Both the position numbers and the translations under genes were made by a program. A DNA stretch of 64,000 bases, taken from Cohaesibacter gelatinilyticus (lineage in GTDB: Bacteria > Pseudomonadota > Alphaproteobacteria > Rhizobiales > Cohaesibacteraceae). Shown in pieces: positions 36,263-45,163 of this stretch; the stretch's first letter is position 1; each line of letters starts with the position of its first letter. The notes beneath the pieces are model-generated. The model did no database searches and had not been told where the DNA came from. It saw only the letters and a program-made list of their open reading frames with translations. Location: the NCBI RefSeq assembly GCF_900215605.1, contig NZ_OBEL01000008.1:62001-126000 (forward strand). The letters run 5' to 3'.

Positions 36263-37276
36263 ATGAACGATATGAGCAACTCCGGCACCTCTTGGAACCT
36301 GATTGGTGATATTGGCGGCACAAACATGCGCCTTGCCAAAGTTGAACAGGCAACAATCACCGATCAGAAGCGCTATCCAACAACGGGAGATATGCATATC
36401 GAAGAGGCGATCTCAGACTTTGTTGCCAGATCCGGTTCATCACCCGCTCATGCCGGTGTTGCTGCCGCTGGGGTCATTGCAGACGGTGCAGTAAAGCTCA
36501 CCAATGCAGGGAAAATCTTTTCCGAACAACAGATTCTAAAAGCATCTGGCTCACAAACAGCTCGTATCATCAATGATTTTGAAGCTGCTGCCTGGTCGTT
36601 GGTAACAGCTCATCCGAATGATCTTATCGCCTTGCAGGGAGATTTGCCGTCAATTCCTGAAAGCAATCCAGCCCCTACAGGCACCAGACTCATTGTGGGT
36701 CCAGGCACTGGATTGGGTGTCGGATCTCAAATCTGGGCGGGCAATCGCCCTCATGTGCTCCAGGGAGAAGGAGGGCATATCCGTATCGCCCCGGAAAATC
36801 ACGATGATATCGAGCTTTTCAAAAGGCTGGCTGATCTTTGGCCAGAAGTACAAATGGGATCCGGATTGGCGCTGGAAGCAGAAGCCATTGTCAGTGGTAC
36901 CGGTATTCCGGTTGTGATGCGAGCGCTGGAAGAGTTGCATGGCAAACCTATCTCAGGCACGAAAGCTGCGGAAATTTTTGCCAATGCAAAGGAAAATTCA
37001 TCATCCCTCGCTGCTATCGTTATTGATCGTTTCTGCCACTATCTTGGTGCTGTTTCCGGGGATCTTGCACTTGCTCTTACAGCTGAAGGCGGTATTTTTC
37101 TATCTGGTGGCGTCCTGCAAGCCAATGACTGGATCTTCGAAAAACCGACTTTCATGAAGGCTTTCAATGAAGGTGGCCGCCATACAAAATTCCGCAAGGA
37201 ATTTCCCGTTTATCTGTATCGGAACAAGAATTTTGGTTTGCTCGGTACCATCAATGCCCTCGAATTTTGCAGATAA
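36263..37276 (+). CDS. glk: Glucokinase
   Basis: Phosphorylates imported glucose with ATP to glucose 6-phosphate, the substrate of zwf. The 337-residue protein is of the bacterial Glk family: LIGDIGGTNMRLA is the phosphate-binding motif, IINDFEAAAW holds the catalytic aspartate, and VGPGTGLGVG, LQGEGGHIRIAP and GGIFLSGGVL follow. ATG 36263 is used; ATG 36272 is also possible. It sits downstream of the glucose transporter and converges with repC. Confidence 0.95.
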   Translation: MNDMSNSGTSWNLIGDIGGTNMRLAKVEQATITDQKRYPTTGDMHIEEAISDFVARSGSSPAHAGVAAAGVIADGAVKLTNAGKIFSEQQILKASGSQTARIINDFEAAAWSLVTAHPNDLIALQGDLPSIPESNPAPTGTRLIVGPGTGLGVGSQIWAGNRPHVLQGEGGHIRIAPENHDDIELFKRLADLWPEVQMGSGLALEAEAIVSGTGIPVVMRALEELHGKPISGTKAAEIFANAKENSSSLAAIVIDRFCHYLGAVSGDLALALTAEGGIFLSGGVLQANDWIFEKPTFMKAFNEGGRHTKFRKEFPVYLYRNKNFGLLGTINALEFCR

Positions 37277-37294
37277 ACGTTTCCACCAGCCATT

Positions 37295-37330
37295 CTAGGA
37301 CGCAGACTCTTTTATGAGGCTACGTCCTAG
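37295..37330. terminator. Bidirectional terminator between glk and repC
   Basis: CTAGGACGCAGACTC and GAGGCTACGTCCTAG form a 15-base stem with two mismatches around TTTTAT. The right arm includes the repC stop codon. It can stop the converging glk and repC transcripts. Confidence 0.7.
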
Positions 37331-38574
37331 GCAACCCCTACCCCATTTTTCTGGTGTTCCAGGTTGGTTCTCATGAGCGCCATCAGCATCGGCCCGACCG
37401 AGAAGTCATGATCCAGGGCCTTTTCGGTCAAGACGCGCAAATATCCGCCCGGCGAGACGATTTTATCCGATCGCTCCAACATACAGGCAATGACAATGGC
37501 CACTTGCTCTTGCCCCATGGCTTCGATCGCGGCTTCATAGGCGTGCGGACTGATGCCAAACATGGTGCGGATCGTATCTGTGGTCTGGATCAGATCCACC
37601 CAATGTCGAATTTGTCCTCCAGTCGAGTAGATGGACACCTGAGGACAGGCTTGAAGCACCATCCCCAATGGATAAGATCTCACCTTGGGCTTCATTCGAT
37701 CTTGGTTGACCTCGGATTTACCCTCGACTTCCTTTTTGGAAGCCGGTTCAGATTCAAAATAGATATTTGGTTTTGAATTATGATAGTGGCGCTCACTTTG
37801 AGACTCATTGGCGCTTGATTGTTCTGAATTTAAATGATTTTCCAGTGACTTATTCACAAGGTCACGAAGAGCTTCAAATTCCTTCAGCAAAGGCTTCAAT
37901 TCAAGAATATCCGCTTTGCGTGGAATCCGAACCACCAGATCGCGAAATTGGTCATGCAGCTCACCCCAGGATGCCCCCTGCCCGAGCTCCAAGCCTTCTT
38001 CCAGGGCCATTTCGATCATCTTGGCAATATCGCGGCGCACAAGGGTCAATTGCTCTCGTGTGGTCTTCAGGGCCGCTTTCTCAGCACGAATATGATAAAC
38101 CATATTGGCAAACTCGGTCGCACGCGCCAGCAAGGGCTGCAGGGAAAAGCCAAAAGTAGCGTCTTCCTGACCGTAAGAGCCTTTGCGCTGATAGCGTTTG
38201 CCATTGGGACTGTCATGGCGAATGATCAGGCCTTGCTTTATCAATGCTGCCAGATGCCGACGTAAGGTGGCCGAAGCCATTCCGTTGGAGCGCAGGGAAA
38301 GCTGCTTGTTGGATGGAAAGACAATCATGCCCTGATCTTCCACCAGCTCCTTGCCAGGATAGAAGGTCAATAGAGCGTTCAAAACCGTCAGGCTCCGATC
38401 GGAAACCCCGACCAGAATCCGCGCTTCACAAATCAGGCGGAAGAGATCCCATTTGTCCAATGGCTCGGAATGGTCCTGGTTTGCGGCCTTTTCAGCCACA
38501 TCTATTTGTCTTGCCGCCATGGCAAGTGTCATCGATCGCCCACCGAAAGGCGTCGAGATATGCGTCACAGTCAT
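37327..38574 (-). CDS. repC: Replication initiator RepC
   Basis: Initiates replication of a repABC plasmid or chromid; in this family the origin lies inside repC itself. The 415-residue protein has the RepC N-terminal domain (TPFGGRSMTLAMAARQ, then LFRLICEARILVGVSDRSLTVLNALLTF by position about 45-72), a winged-helix-like region with SNGMASATLRRHLAALIKQGLI, a coiled central part, a polar linker and a C-terminal domain (GGYLRVLTEKAL). ATG 38574 has AAAGGTGA upstream; a TTG at 38589 is the alternative. Its translation is probably controlled by the antisense RNA encoded opposite its leader. Confidence 0.95.
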   Translation of the reverse strand: MTVTHISTPFGGRSMTLAMAARQIDVAEKAANQDHSEPLDKWDLFRLICEARILVGVSDRSLTVLNALLTFYPGKELVEDQGMIVFPSNKQLSLRSNGMASATLRRHLAALIKQGLIIRHDSPNGKRYQRKGSYGQEDATFGFSLQPLLARATEFANMVYHIRAEKAALKTTREQLTLVRRDIAKMIEMALEEGLELGQGASWGELHDQFRDLVVRIPRKADILELKPLLKEFEALRDLVNKSLENHLNSEQSSANESQSERHYHNSKPNIYFESEPASKKEVEGKSEVNQDRMKPKVRSYPLGMVLQACPQVSIYSTGGQIRHWVDLIQTTDTIRTMFGISPHAYEAAIEAMGQEQVAIVIACMLERSDKIVSPGGYLRVLTEKALDHDFSVGPMLMALMRTNLEHQKNGVGVA

Positions 38575-38631
38575 TTTTTCACCTTTCAAAAGGCAAAAGA
38601 AATCTGTTCACCGAATCGGTGCGAAAAATAC

Positions 38632-38660
38632 TTGACTATGATTCGCGGAAATGGGATTCT
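38632..38660 (+). promoter_or_regulatory. Promoter of the antisense ctRNA
   Basis: TTGACT (38632-38637), a 17-base spacer and GATTCT (38655-38660) lie on the strand opposite repABC in the repB-repC gap. The -35 is near consensus and the -10 is weak. Start would be near 38667. Confidence 0.6.
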
Positions 38661-38666
38661 CTGATT

Positions 38667-38724
38667 GCTACATCTATGAGAGGTTCTCGTTTCCGTTGAC
38701 TCGGTTCGGGAGCCTTTTTCTTTT
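38667..38724 (+). ncRNA. repABC counter-transcribed RNA (incompatibility RNA)
   Basis: A short antisense RNA of about 55 bases opposite the repC leader, which in this plasmid family represses repC expression and sets copy number and incompatibility. It ends in a strong terminator: GGTTCTCG (38682-38689) pairs with CGGGAGCC (38707-38714) with two G-U pairs, followed by TTTTTCTTTT. Position (between repB and repC, opposite strand), size and terminator all match known ctRNAs. The exact 5' end is inferred from the promoter. Confidence 0.8.
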
Positions 38725-38725
38725 G

Positions 38726-39748
38726 CTACTTCCGCTTTTCGTCCTTTTCCAATTCTTGACGATATTCCTCGTAAAGTCGCTCCAGATGAGCAGTGATGAA
38801 ATTGCCAAAACCCTTGGCATCCTCTTTCTTGAGGGTCAGATTGAAGCTCTTGGCACTTGCTTTATAGCTCGCGCTGACCTTCTCATCCTTGGCTGACCAG
38901 CCTGGCAATTGCTTCTTAGCAACATTGCTCATCCGTCCCTTGGGGCCAAGTGCGGACTTCGCAACCTTGTTCTTGTCCTTACCAAGCTTGGCAAACAGCA
39001 TCTCGAATTGCTCACGCACCTCCGCTTGCATGAAGGCTTCATCCTCCAGCAATCCAAGCGCTACATCGCGCTGTTTCGGATTGGTTACAAGGCGCTTCAA
39101 GTCTTCCCAGCGATCCCGACCAATGCCACGTGCGGAGCCAAGTGCATCCAACAATTCGGATGGAATGATATCGGTGATGGACTGCATGCGAGAAAGCAGC
39201 GTAGCATCGATGGTCAGCGCTGCCTGAATAACGTCCTTGCTTTGCTCCATATCGCTAAGCTTGCGAGCAAAAAGGGCTTTCTCGATGAAAGTCAGATCGG
39301 AACGAGCTGTGTTTTCCTGGCCTTGGGTAATGATATGGGCAATATCATTCAGACTTTTCACCACAGCCCGAACTTCAATCTCCAGCTCTTTTGCAGCGCG
39401 CGCCCGGCGATGACCATAAACCACCATATAACGACCTTCATCATCAGGATGAGGACGTACCAGAATAGGCGTGGACTGGCCGTGTTCGGCAATAGCCTGC
39501 TTCAGTTCTTCAAAGGCCTGCGGATCAGTTTCCAAACGGTCAGCAATGAAGGAAGCATCAATCAGATCCGGGTTCAGGGAAACAATAGCCTCCCCTTCCA
39601 TCATCTTCTTGCTGTTCTCGGCCATCTCCTCAATGGTGGATACCATTGAGCGAGATGCACCACGTTTCACATATTTGGCGCGTTTCGGGTTCACTCCCTG
39701 ATCGGTTGCGCCGCCGGTGATGGAAGCCAAAAGGTTCTTACGAGCCAT
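38726..39748 (-). CDS. repB: Plasmid partition protein RepB (ParB family)
   Basis: Centromere-binding partition protein, 340 residues. It has the ParB N-terminal nuclease-like domain with VVYGHRRARAAKEL, then TQGQENTARSDLTFIEKA, and a helix-turn-helix region with AALTIDATLLSRM typical of RepB. The C terminus is basic and coiled. It should bind parS and work with RepA. ATG 39748 has GGAGGTG six bases upstream. A 73-base gap to repA contains one candidate parS. Confidence 0.95.
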   Translation of the reverse strand: MARKNLLASITGGATDQGVNPKRAKYVKRGASRSMVSTIEEMAENSKKMMEGEAIVSLNPDLIDASFIADRLETDPQAFEELKQAIAEHGQSTPILVRPHPDDEGRYMVVYGHRRARAAKELEIEVRAVVKSLNDIAHIITQGQENTARSDLTFIEKALFARKLSDMEQSKDVIQAALTIDATLLSRMQSITDIIPSELLDALGSARGIGRDRWEDLKRLVTNPKQRDVALGLLEDEAFMQAEVREQFEMLFAKLGKDKNKVAKSALGPKGRMSNVAKKQLPGWSAKDEKVSASYKASAKSFNLTLKKEDAKGFGNFITAHLERLYEEYRQELEKDEKRK

Positions 39749-39798
39749 CAATGCACCTCCTTCAGAATCAACCTACTGAGATCATTTGAGAAAAACGG

Positions 39799-39816
39799 GA
39801 TTTGTACGGCTGTCAA
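39799..39816. repeat. Candidate parS, copy 1 (repA-repB gap)
   Basis: GATTTGTACGGCTGTCAA lies between repA and repB and is repeated exactly at 41290-41307 on the other side of repA. On the minus strand it reads TTGACAGCCGTACAAATC, which fits the GC-centred parS pattern of repABC plasmids at most fixed positions, though the dyad is imperfect. Confidence 0.6.
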
Positions 39817-39821
39817 AGTCA

Positions 39822-41012
39822 TCAGACGTCCCTTCCCCATGCACGATGGATCAAATCGGTAATTTCACCATTGACCGCATTCAGTGACCCGATTGCGCGA
39901 TCATAGGTCTGACGGTTGAATTGAGAGCGATCAATTTCATAGAGGGTTTGCTTGGTAATACCAGCGTCGGAAATCGCAGTGGATTTCAGCATATGGTTTT
40001 GGAGCATCTGATTGGGAAACAGCGCCTGCATGAAGCCAACCATCTGGGCCTGTGGCCCATCGGTCGGCTCATAGCGGGTGACCACATAGCGGAACCAATT
40101 CAGATTGATACCTGCCCCTGCACTATTCATACTCTCCAGAATGCCGCCCAGCATCAAGAGGAACTGGCTCATGGACATGATGTCCAGCATCTGTGGGTGA
40201 ACGGTGATCAAAACCGAAGTTGATGCCGTCAAAGCTGTCAGAGTCAAATAGCCAAGCTGAGGCGGGCAATCAATCAGAACGATGTCATATTGATCTTCGA
40301 CATCAGCCAGGACTTCGGTGATGCGCGTAAAGAACAAACGCCCTTCATTACTGTCCTTGCTGGCAGCTGCCAAAGGCGTGTCATACTCATATTCCTGCAG
40401 CTCCAGATTAGCAGGAACAATATCAAGACCCGGAAAATTGGTCGGACGAATGACGCTGGTAATCGACTGACGATCTTCATCATAGCGCAAGGCCTCATAG
40501 AGCGAACCTGTTTGGTCCAGCTCTGGCTGAATACCATAGAGCGCGGTCAGAGATGCCTGAGGATCGAGATCAATTGCCAAAACGCGATGCCCCGTCAAAG
40601 CCAGATGCTGTGCCAGATGCGACGTCGTCGTGGTCTTGCCTGATCCACCTTTGAAGTTCACGACCGAGATAACCTGAAGATCTTCACCTTCGGAACGGTG
40701 AGGTAGATATGGCTTCTTGCCCGGGCGGCCATTCTTATCGAGATACCGGCGCAGCTCCAGCATTTGTTCGGCCGTGTAGGACCGGCGACCGCTGGCTGAT
40801 GTGGTTGGAACTGGCCCCTTGCCTTCCAAATGCAATTTCTTGATATTGGACTGGGTCACACCAAGATAACTGGCAACTTCGGCAAGTGAGAATTGGCGCA
40901 GCCCTTTCGTCGCGTTGGGTGGGAATTGCTCCACACGCAACATATGCAATTTGTCCGAGATCAGCTCGCCTTGCTGTAAGATGATCTGATCGAAACCGAC
41001 AGGGCTGTTCAT
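39822..41012 (-). CDS. repA: Plasmid partition ATPase RepA (ParA family)
   Basis: ParA-type ATPase that segregates the replicon and represses the repABC operon. The 396 residues have an N-terminal DNA-binding region (FSLAEVASYLGVTQSNIKKL), the deviant Walker A FKGGSGKTTTTSH near residue 120, AIDLDPQASLT and VLIDCPPQLGYLT. ATG 41012 is used; GTG 41027 and TTG 41030 are possible, and no start has a strong ribosome site. First gene of repABC. Confidence 0.95.
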   Translation of the reverse strand: MNSPVGFDQIILQQGELISDKLHMLRVEQFPPNATKGLRQFSLAEVASYLGVTQSNIKKLHLEGKGPVPTTSASGRRSYTAEQMLELRRYLDKNGRPGKKPYLPHRSEGEDLQVISVVNFKGGSGKTTTTSHLAQHLALTGHRVLAIDLDPQASLTALYGIQPELDQTGSLYEALRYDEDRQSITSVIRPTNFPGLDIVPANLELQEYEYDTPLAAASKDSNEGRLFFTRITEVLADVEDQYDIVLIDCPPQLGYLTLTALTASTSVLITVHPQMLDIMSMSQFLLMLGGILESMNSAGAGINLNWFRYVVTRYEPTDGPQAQMVGFMQALFPNQMLQNHMLKSTAISDAGITKQTLYEIDRSQFNRQTYDRAIGSLNAVNGEITDLIHRAWGRDV

Positions 41013-41240
41013 CTGAGCTACCGTCACCAAGTTAGCATTTTTAAAAATATCGCTTTTAATCGCGAATAGGCATCTTAAGTGTGAACAATCGGATGATTCC
41101 CCGATTCTGGCAAGAGATTTTTCGTTAATGAAAGGTTAATACCCCCGGCTGCCGGGCGTGCATCTGACCGCAAAGAAGATCCGTACAGAATTTTATGGTT
41201 AACCGGGCATTAAATCAAAAAGCCATGACAGAGCTGGAAA

Positions 41241-41273
41241 TTTGATCTAAAAATCAAACTATCTAGTTGATTT
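41241..41273. promoter_or_regulatory. Overlapping palindromes in the repA upstream region
   Basis: TTTGAT..ATCAAA (41241-41258) and AAATCAA..TTGATTT (41251-41273) overlap about 240 bases upstream of repA. On the minus strand the second is followed by TTTAG, so it may be a weak terminator for hypF read-through or an operator for RepA/RepB. Another palindrome, CCCGGC-T-GCCGGG, is at 41144-41156. The rest of 41013-41312 shows no gene. Confidence 0.45.
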
Positions 41274-41289
41274 ACATATTAGAAATACA

Positions 41290-41307
41290 GATTTGTACGG
41301 CTGTCAA
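41290..41307. repeat. Candidate parS, copy 2 (between hypF and repA)
   Basis: Exact second copy of GATTTGTACGGCTGTCAA, six bases beyond the hypF stop. Two identical 18-base sites bracketing repA, with no third copy noticed in the window, point to a replicon-specific function, most likely RepB binding. Confidence 0.6.
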
Positions 41308-41312
41308 TTTCA

Positions 41313-43706
41313 CTATGCGGTTTTGCTTGCAGCAATCGCACGCGCGGCACTGATCATAGCTTGTCCCAGTGCCAATCCGCCATCATTGGCAGGAAACAGA
41401 CGAGGAATAAGCACTTCCAAGTCACTTTTACGCAGCCGAGCAGCGACACCTTCGCAGAGAATCACATTCTGAAGGACACCACCGGTCAGAGCTATTTTCT
41501 TCACCGAATGGCTTTGAGCGAGTTCAGTTGCCAGATCAGCAATCACAACAATCAAGGTTTGATGGAATCTGGCAGCAATGAGATCTCTGTCTTTGCCCGA
41601 TCTCAGATCTTCCAAAATACCACGCCAAAGAGGACGCCACGTCAGAACCAAAGGCTCCTTGCTTTGCTCCTCACATGAGCGTTGAAGCTCCTTCTCATAA
41701 GGCTCGATTTGTGTCTCGCTATATCGCACGAACGCCTCTTCTGCATGGGCTTGAAGCAGCATCGCCGCCTCCCCTTCATAACGCACCTGATCGCGGCACA
41801 TATCGAGACAGGCTGCAACCGCATCAAAAAGCCGCCCCGCAGAAGAAGCTTTGGGTGCATTCAGACCGCGTTCGATCATGGCGTTCATTTGTGTCAAAGG
41901 CTTCTTGCCGAGCCAGCGAATGATTTCCAGATCAGCATAGTCCGCAGAGATTTGTTCCCAACCGCCCAACTCTCGCAATTGCGCAAAGCAATTGCGCCAC
42001 GGCTCATAAGAGGCCTTGCCGCCACCTGGCATGGCGACAGATGCAAAATGGGCCAGTCGCTCATAGCCCTGATAGGTACCGAGCAAAAACTCTCCGCCCC
42101 AAAGTTCGCCTTCTTCAGATGATCCCAAACCATCCAGCACGACACCAAGAACAGGCCCGTGATCCAACGGCAAAGCATATTCGGCCATACAAGCCGCCAG
42201 ATGAGCATGGTGATGCTGGATAGCATCTATCAGGCAATCTTGTTCGACCGCCAGAGTTTCACCCAAACGCGTAGAAAAGTAGCCCTGATGACAATCCAGA
42301 GCGATGCGCTGAGGCTCAAAGTTTCGAACAGAGGCATAAAGATCCAAAGCCCTGCGATAGTCCTTTTGCTGCTTGGGATTTTCCATATCGCCAATGTGAT
42401 GGGAGAGGGTCAATTGACCATGTTCCAGCAAGCAAAAGGTATTCTTGACTTCTCCACCAATGGCGAGAATGTCGGGAGCTGTTTCAAATCCCGCAGGCAA
42501 AGGCAGCGGCTCTGGCGCAAATCCGCGCGCTCGGCGCAGAACCGCCGCACGATCATCCACCAGATGAAGGACGGAATCATCCAGCCGATTGATGATGGCG
42601 CGATCATGCATGAGGAAAGCGTCCGCAATTGAGGACAGGCGTTGCAACGCTTCCTCATTGTCAATCACCTGTGGCTCAGAAGAGAGATTACCAGACGTCA
42701 TCACCAAGGGATGATCCAACTCCTGCATCAGCAAGCTATGAAGTGGGCTGTAAGGCAGCATGAAACCCAAACGGCGCTGTCCCGGTGCAATAGCAGATGC
42801 CAGTTCCGCCGCATTTTCTTTTTGCTCCAAAAGCACAATGGGCGCAGCGCGATCAAGCAAGAGGTTTTCTGCAATTTCTCCCACTTTACAAAAGCTCCGG
42901 ACCATATCCAGATCCCGCGCCATAAGGGCCAGCGGTTTGCCATAGCGCAGCTTTCGAGCGCGTAGCTCGGCGACAGCATCTTCATTGGAAGCATCAACCG
43001 CCAGATGAAACCCACCAATGCCTTTGATTGCGACGATCCTGCCTTGCTTTAAAAGCGACGCGCAGCGCTGGATCGCATCTTGCTCATCATCCAACATGAT
43101 CGGTGTCCCATCCGCCCAAATCAGCGATAATTGCGGGCCACAGTCGGGACAGGCATTGGGCTGGGCGTGAAAACGGCGATCCGCCGGATCATCATATTCC
43201 GCCTGACAATACGCGCACATCTCGAACTCTGCCATCGAAGTATAGGCACGATCATAGGGAAGCTGCTTGATGATTGAGAGGCGGGGGCCGCAATGGGTGC
43301 AATTGGTGAAGGGATAGCGATAGCGTCGATTGGGAGGATCTTCGATGTCAGCAAGGCAATCCGGGCAGGTGGCAGCATCGGGAACAATGCCGGTGGCAAT
43401 ATCAGTCTCGGCGCTGGCTGCAATGGAAAAGTCGTCGAAAGAGACTAGCTCATCGAGTGGTTGGCATTCAATGGTATCTATGCGAGCAAGGGGAGGGCAA
43501 GCGTTCCGCAAATTCTGGACAAACGCGGCCAACTCATTTTGATCAGCCGCAAGACGGATCAAGACTCCTTCGCCATCATTGCGCACATCACCCTTAAGTT
43601 TCAAAGCCTTGGCCACTTGCCAAACCGTGGGACGAAAACCAACCCCTTGCACCAATCCGCGCACGCGAATGGAGTGACATGAGCCATGAGACAAGGGATC
43701 AGGCAT
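41313..43706 (-). CDS. hypF: Carbamoyltransferase HypF
   Basis: Makes the carbamoyl group for the cyanide ligands of the NiFe site, passing it to HypE. The 797-residue protein has all domains: acylphosphatase (RVRGLVQGVGFRPTVWQVAK), two zinc-finger pairs (CPDCLADIEDPPNRRYRYPF with CTHC, and CAYCQAEYDDPADRRFHAQP with CPDC), the YrdC-like domain (GRIVAIKGIGGFHLAVDA) and a Kae1-like transferase domain with HHHAHLAACMAEY. ATG 43706 is preferred; TTG 43712 would overlap hoxC. It is the last gene of the hydrogenase locus and lies directly before repA on the same strand. Confidence 0.96.
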   Translation of the reverse strand: MPDPLSHGSCHSIRVRGLVQGVGFRPTVWQVAKALKLKGDVRNDGEGVLIRLAADQNELAAFVQNLRNACPPLARIDTIECQPLDELVSFDDFSIAASAETDIATGIVPDAATCPDCLADIEDPPNRRYRYPFTNCTHCGPRLSIIKQLPYDRAYTSMAEFEMCAYCQAEYDDPADRRFHAQPNACPDCGPQLSLIWADGTPIMLDDEQDAIQRCASLLKQGRIVAIKGIGGFHLAVDASNEDAVAELRARKLRYGKPLALMARDLDMVRSFCKVGEIAENLLLDRAAPIVLLEQKENAAELASAIAPGQRRLGFMLPYSPLHSLLMQELDHPLVMTSGNLSSEPQVIDNEEALQRLSSIADAFLMHDRAIINRLDDSVLHLVDDRAAVLRRARGFAPEPLPLPAGFETAPDILAIGGEVKNTFCLLEHGQLTLSHHIGDMENPKQQKDYRRALDLYASVRNFEPQRIALDCHQGYFSTRLGETLAVEQDCLIDAIQHHHAHLAACMAEYALPLDHGPVLGVVLDGLGSSEEGELWGGEFLLGTYQGYERLAHFASVAMPGGGKASYEPWRNCFAQLRELGGWEQISADYADLEIIRWLGKKPLTQMNAMIERGLNAPKASSAGRLFDAVAACLDMCRDQVRYEGEAAMLLQAHAEEAFVRYSETQIEPYEKELQRSCEEQSKEPLVLTWRPLWRGILEDLRSGKDRDLIAARFHQTLIVVIADLATELAQSHSVKKIALTGGVLQNVILCEGVAARLRKSDLEVLIPRLFPANDGGLALGQAMISAARAIAASKTA

Positions 43707-43708
43707 GG

Positions 43709-45163
43709 TCAATGCACCGTGCAGACCATGCAGGGATCGTAAGAGCGCACGATATGCTGAACAGAAACCGGATCAACCTCGCCTTCGCGCAATCCAGCCC
43801 CTACAAGCGCCTGTTCCAGCGGGCCAGGCAGGCCTTGCCCATCGCGCGGTGAGAAATTCCATGTGGTCGGTGCGATGATCTGATAATTCTCGATCACACC
43901 ATTTTTCACGCTCAGCCAATGGCCAAGCGAGCCGCGTGCGGCTTCCACCAGACCAACGGACTGGCCATCGGGCAATCCTTTACCGTGATGACGGAAAGGC
44001 TCACCAAGATCCAAGCTCTCAGACCATGCCTGCATATGCGGAACCAGAATAGCGACCTCCAGCAACCGGGCCAGAACACGATTTTCGACATTGCCGCCAG
44101 AACGCGCAACACAATCGCGAATGAGCGGATGTCCATCTATCAGTTGTCGTGACAAAGCCCCGGTTTCCATCGTCTGACCATTCAGGCGAGGGGCCTTGCA
44201 CCAACTATAGCCATCCTGCATGCCAGGATCGGGAATGGTCTGGCCATCGGACGGATGACGCGGTTCATCGCTGACCATCCAGGCATGGCTGACATCTTCA
44301 GCAATGGCGGCGCTATCCAATGGCAAGGCTTGTTCATCCATCACAATGCCTTGTGCGAAAAGGGGTGTTTGCTCTTCACCTTGCGGATAAACGCCATAGC
44401 TCATGAAGCGATCACAGGAACGGCCAGCCTTGGCCAGATCCAGAGTTCTTGAGATAGCAAGAAAACGAGAAAAATCGCTATGATCCGGGCCTTTAGCAGC
44501 TAACCACGCTTCAAGCGCCTCATAGCTGGAAAGAGAGGAGATTTCCTCCAGATCGGCACCAAAGAGATGGCGTTCCAGAAAGCGACGGAAAGTGAAAAGA
44601 ATACTTTTCAGCCTTGCTTGCTCATTGGCCTGAATGGACCGCGTGGTGCCGCCTGGCTGAATGGCAAGCGTATGGGGCCATTTGCCTGCCAAGATACCCG
44701 TGATGTGCAACAGCTCGGCCCGTGCTGGCAAAAAATCCTGCGTGGCTTCGCCTTTGATCGCCTGAAAGCGCTTCGCAATGCCCGCATACCAAGGCTCAGA
44801 GCCATAGGTCTCACGGGTAAAATCCGGCATGAAAAACAGATAGAAATGGGTCAGATGATCGGCGATATTCTCTGTCGCCAAAATCATGTTGCTGGCACGC
44901 TGACCATTCAGCGGTGTAGAAACACCCTCAAGTCCAGCCAGCGCATAAGCTGCCGCCGTTGACTGGCTCACCGAACAGATGCCGCAAATGCGTGGCGCAT
45001 AGACCAAAGCGTCTTGCGGATCCTTTCCCTTCAAGATCCTCTCAAACCCACGATAAAGCGGCGAAACCACACGCGCTTCCTCAACCCGTCCCTCTTGCAT
45101 ATCCAGTTTGACTTCCAGATCACCTTCGACGCGATTGAAAGGACCGATGATCAGGCGGCTCAT
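43709..45163 (-). CDS. hoxC: Regulatory [NiFe] hydrogenase large subunit (HoxC/HupV)
   Basis: Catalytic subunit of the H2 sensor, 484 residues. The first nickel motif is RICGICSVSQSTAAAYAL. The second ends the protein: DPCMVCTVH. There is no tail after the last histidine, as expected for sensor hydrogenases that need no protease step. With HoxB it detects H2 and acts on the kinase HoxJ. It overlaps hoxB by four bases and is followed by hypF. Confidence 0.95.
   Translation of the reverse strand: MSRLIIGPFNRVEGDLEVKLDMQEGRVEEARVVSPLYRGFERILKGKDPQDALVYAPRICGICSVSQSTAAAYALAGLEGVSTPLNGQRASNMILATENIADHLTHFYLFFMPDFTRETYGSEPWYAGIAKRFQAIKGEATQDFLPARAELLHITGILAGKWPHTLAIQPGGTTRSIQANEQARLKSILFTFRRFLERHLFGADLEEISSLSSYEALEAWLAAKGPDHSDFSRFLAISRTLDLAKAGRSCDRFMSYGVYPQGEEQTPLFAQGIVMDEQALPLDSAAIAEDVSHAWMVSDEPRHPSDGQTIPDPGMQDGYSWCKAPRLNGQTMETGALSRQLIDGHPLIRDCVARSGGNVENRVLARLLEVAILVPHMQAWSESLDLGEPFRHHGKGLPDGQSVGLVEAARGSLGHWLSVKNGVIENYQIIAPTTWNFSPRDGQGLPGPLEQALVGAGLREGEVDPVSVQHIVRSYDPCMVCTVH

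Noticed and set aside
41241-41258. Possible FNR/FixK box (TTGAT and ATCAA halves)
   Set aside because: The half sites are six bases apart where FNR-type boxes have four, and the dyad overlaps another AT-rich palindrome.
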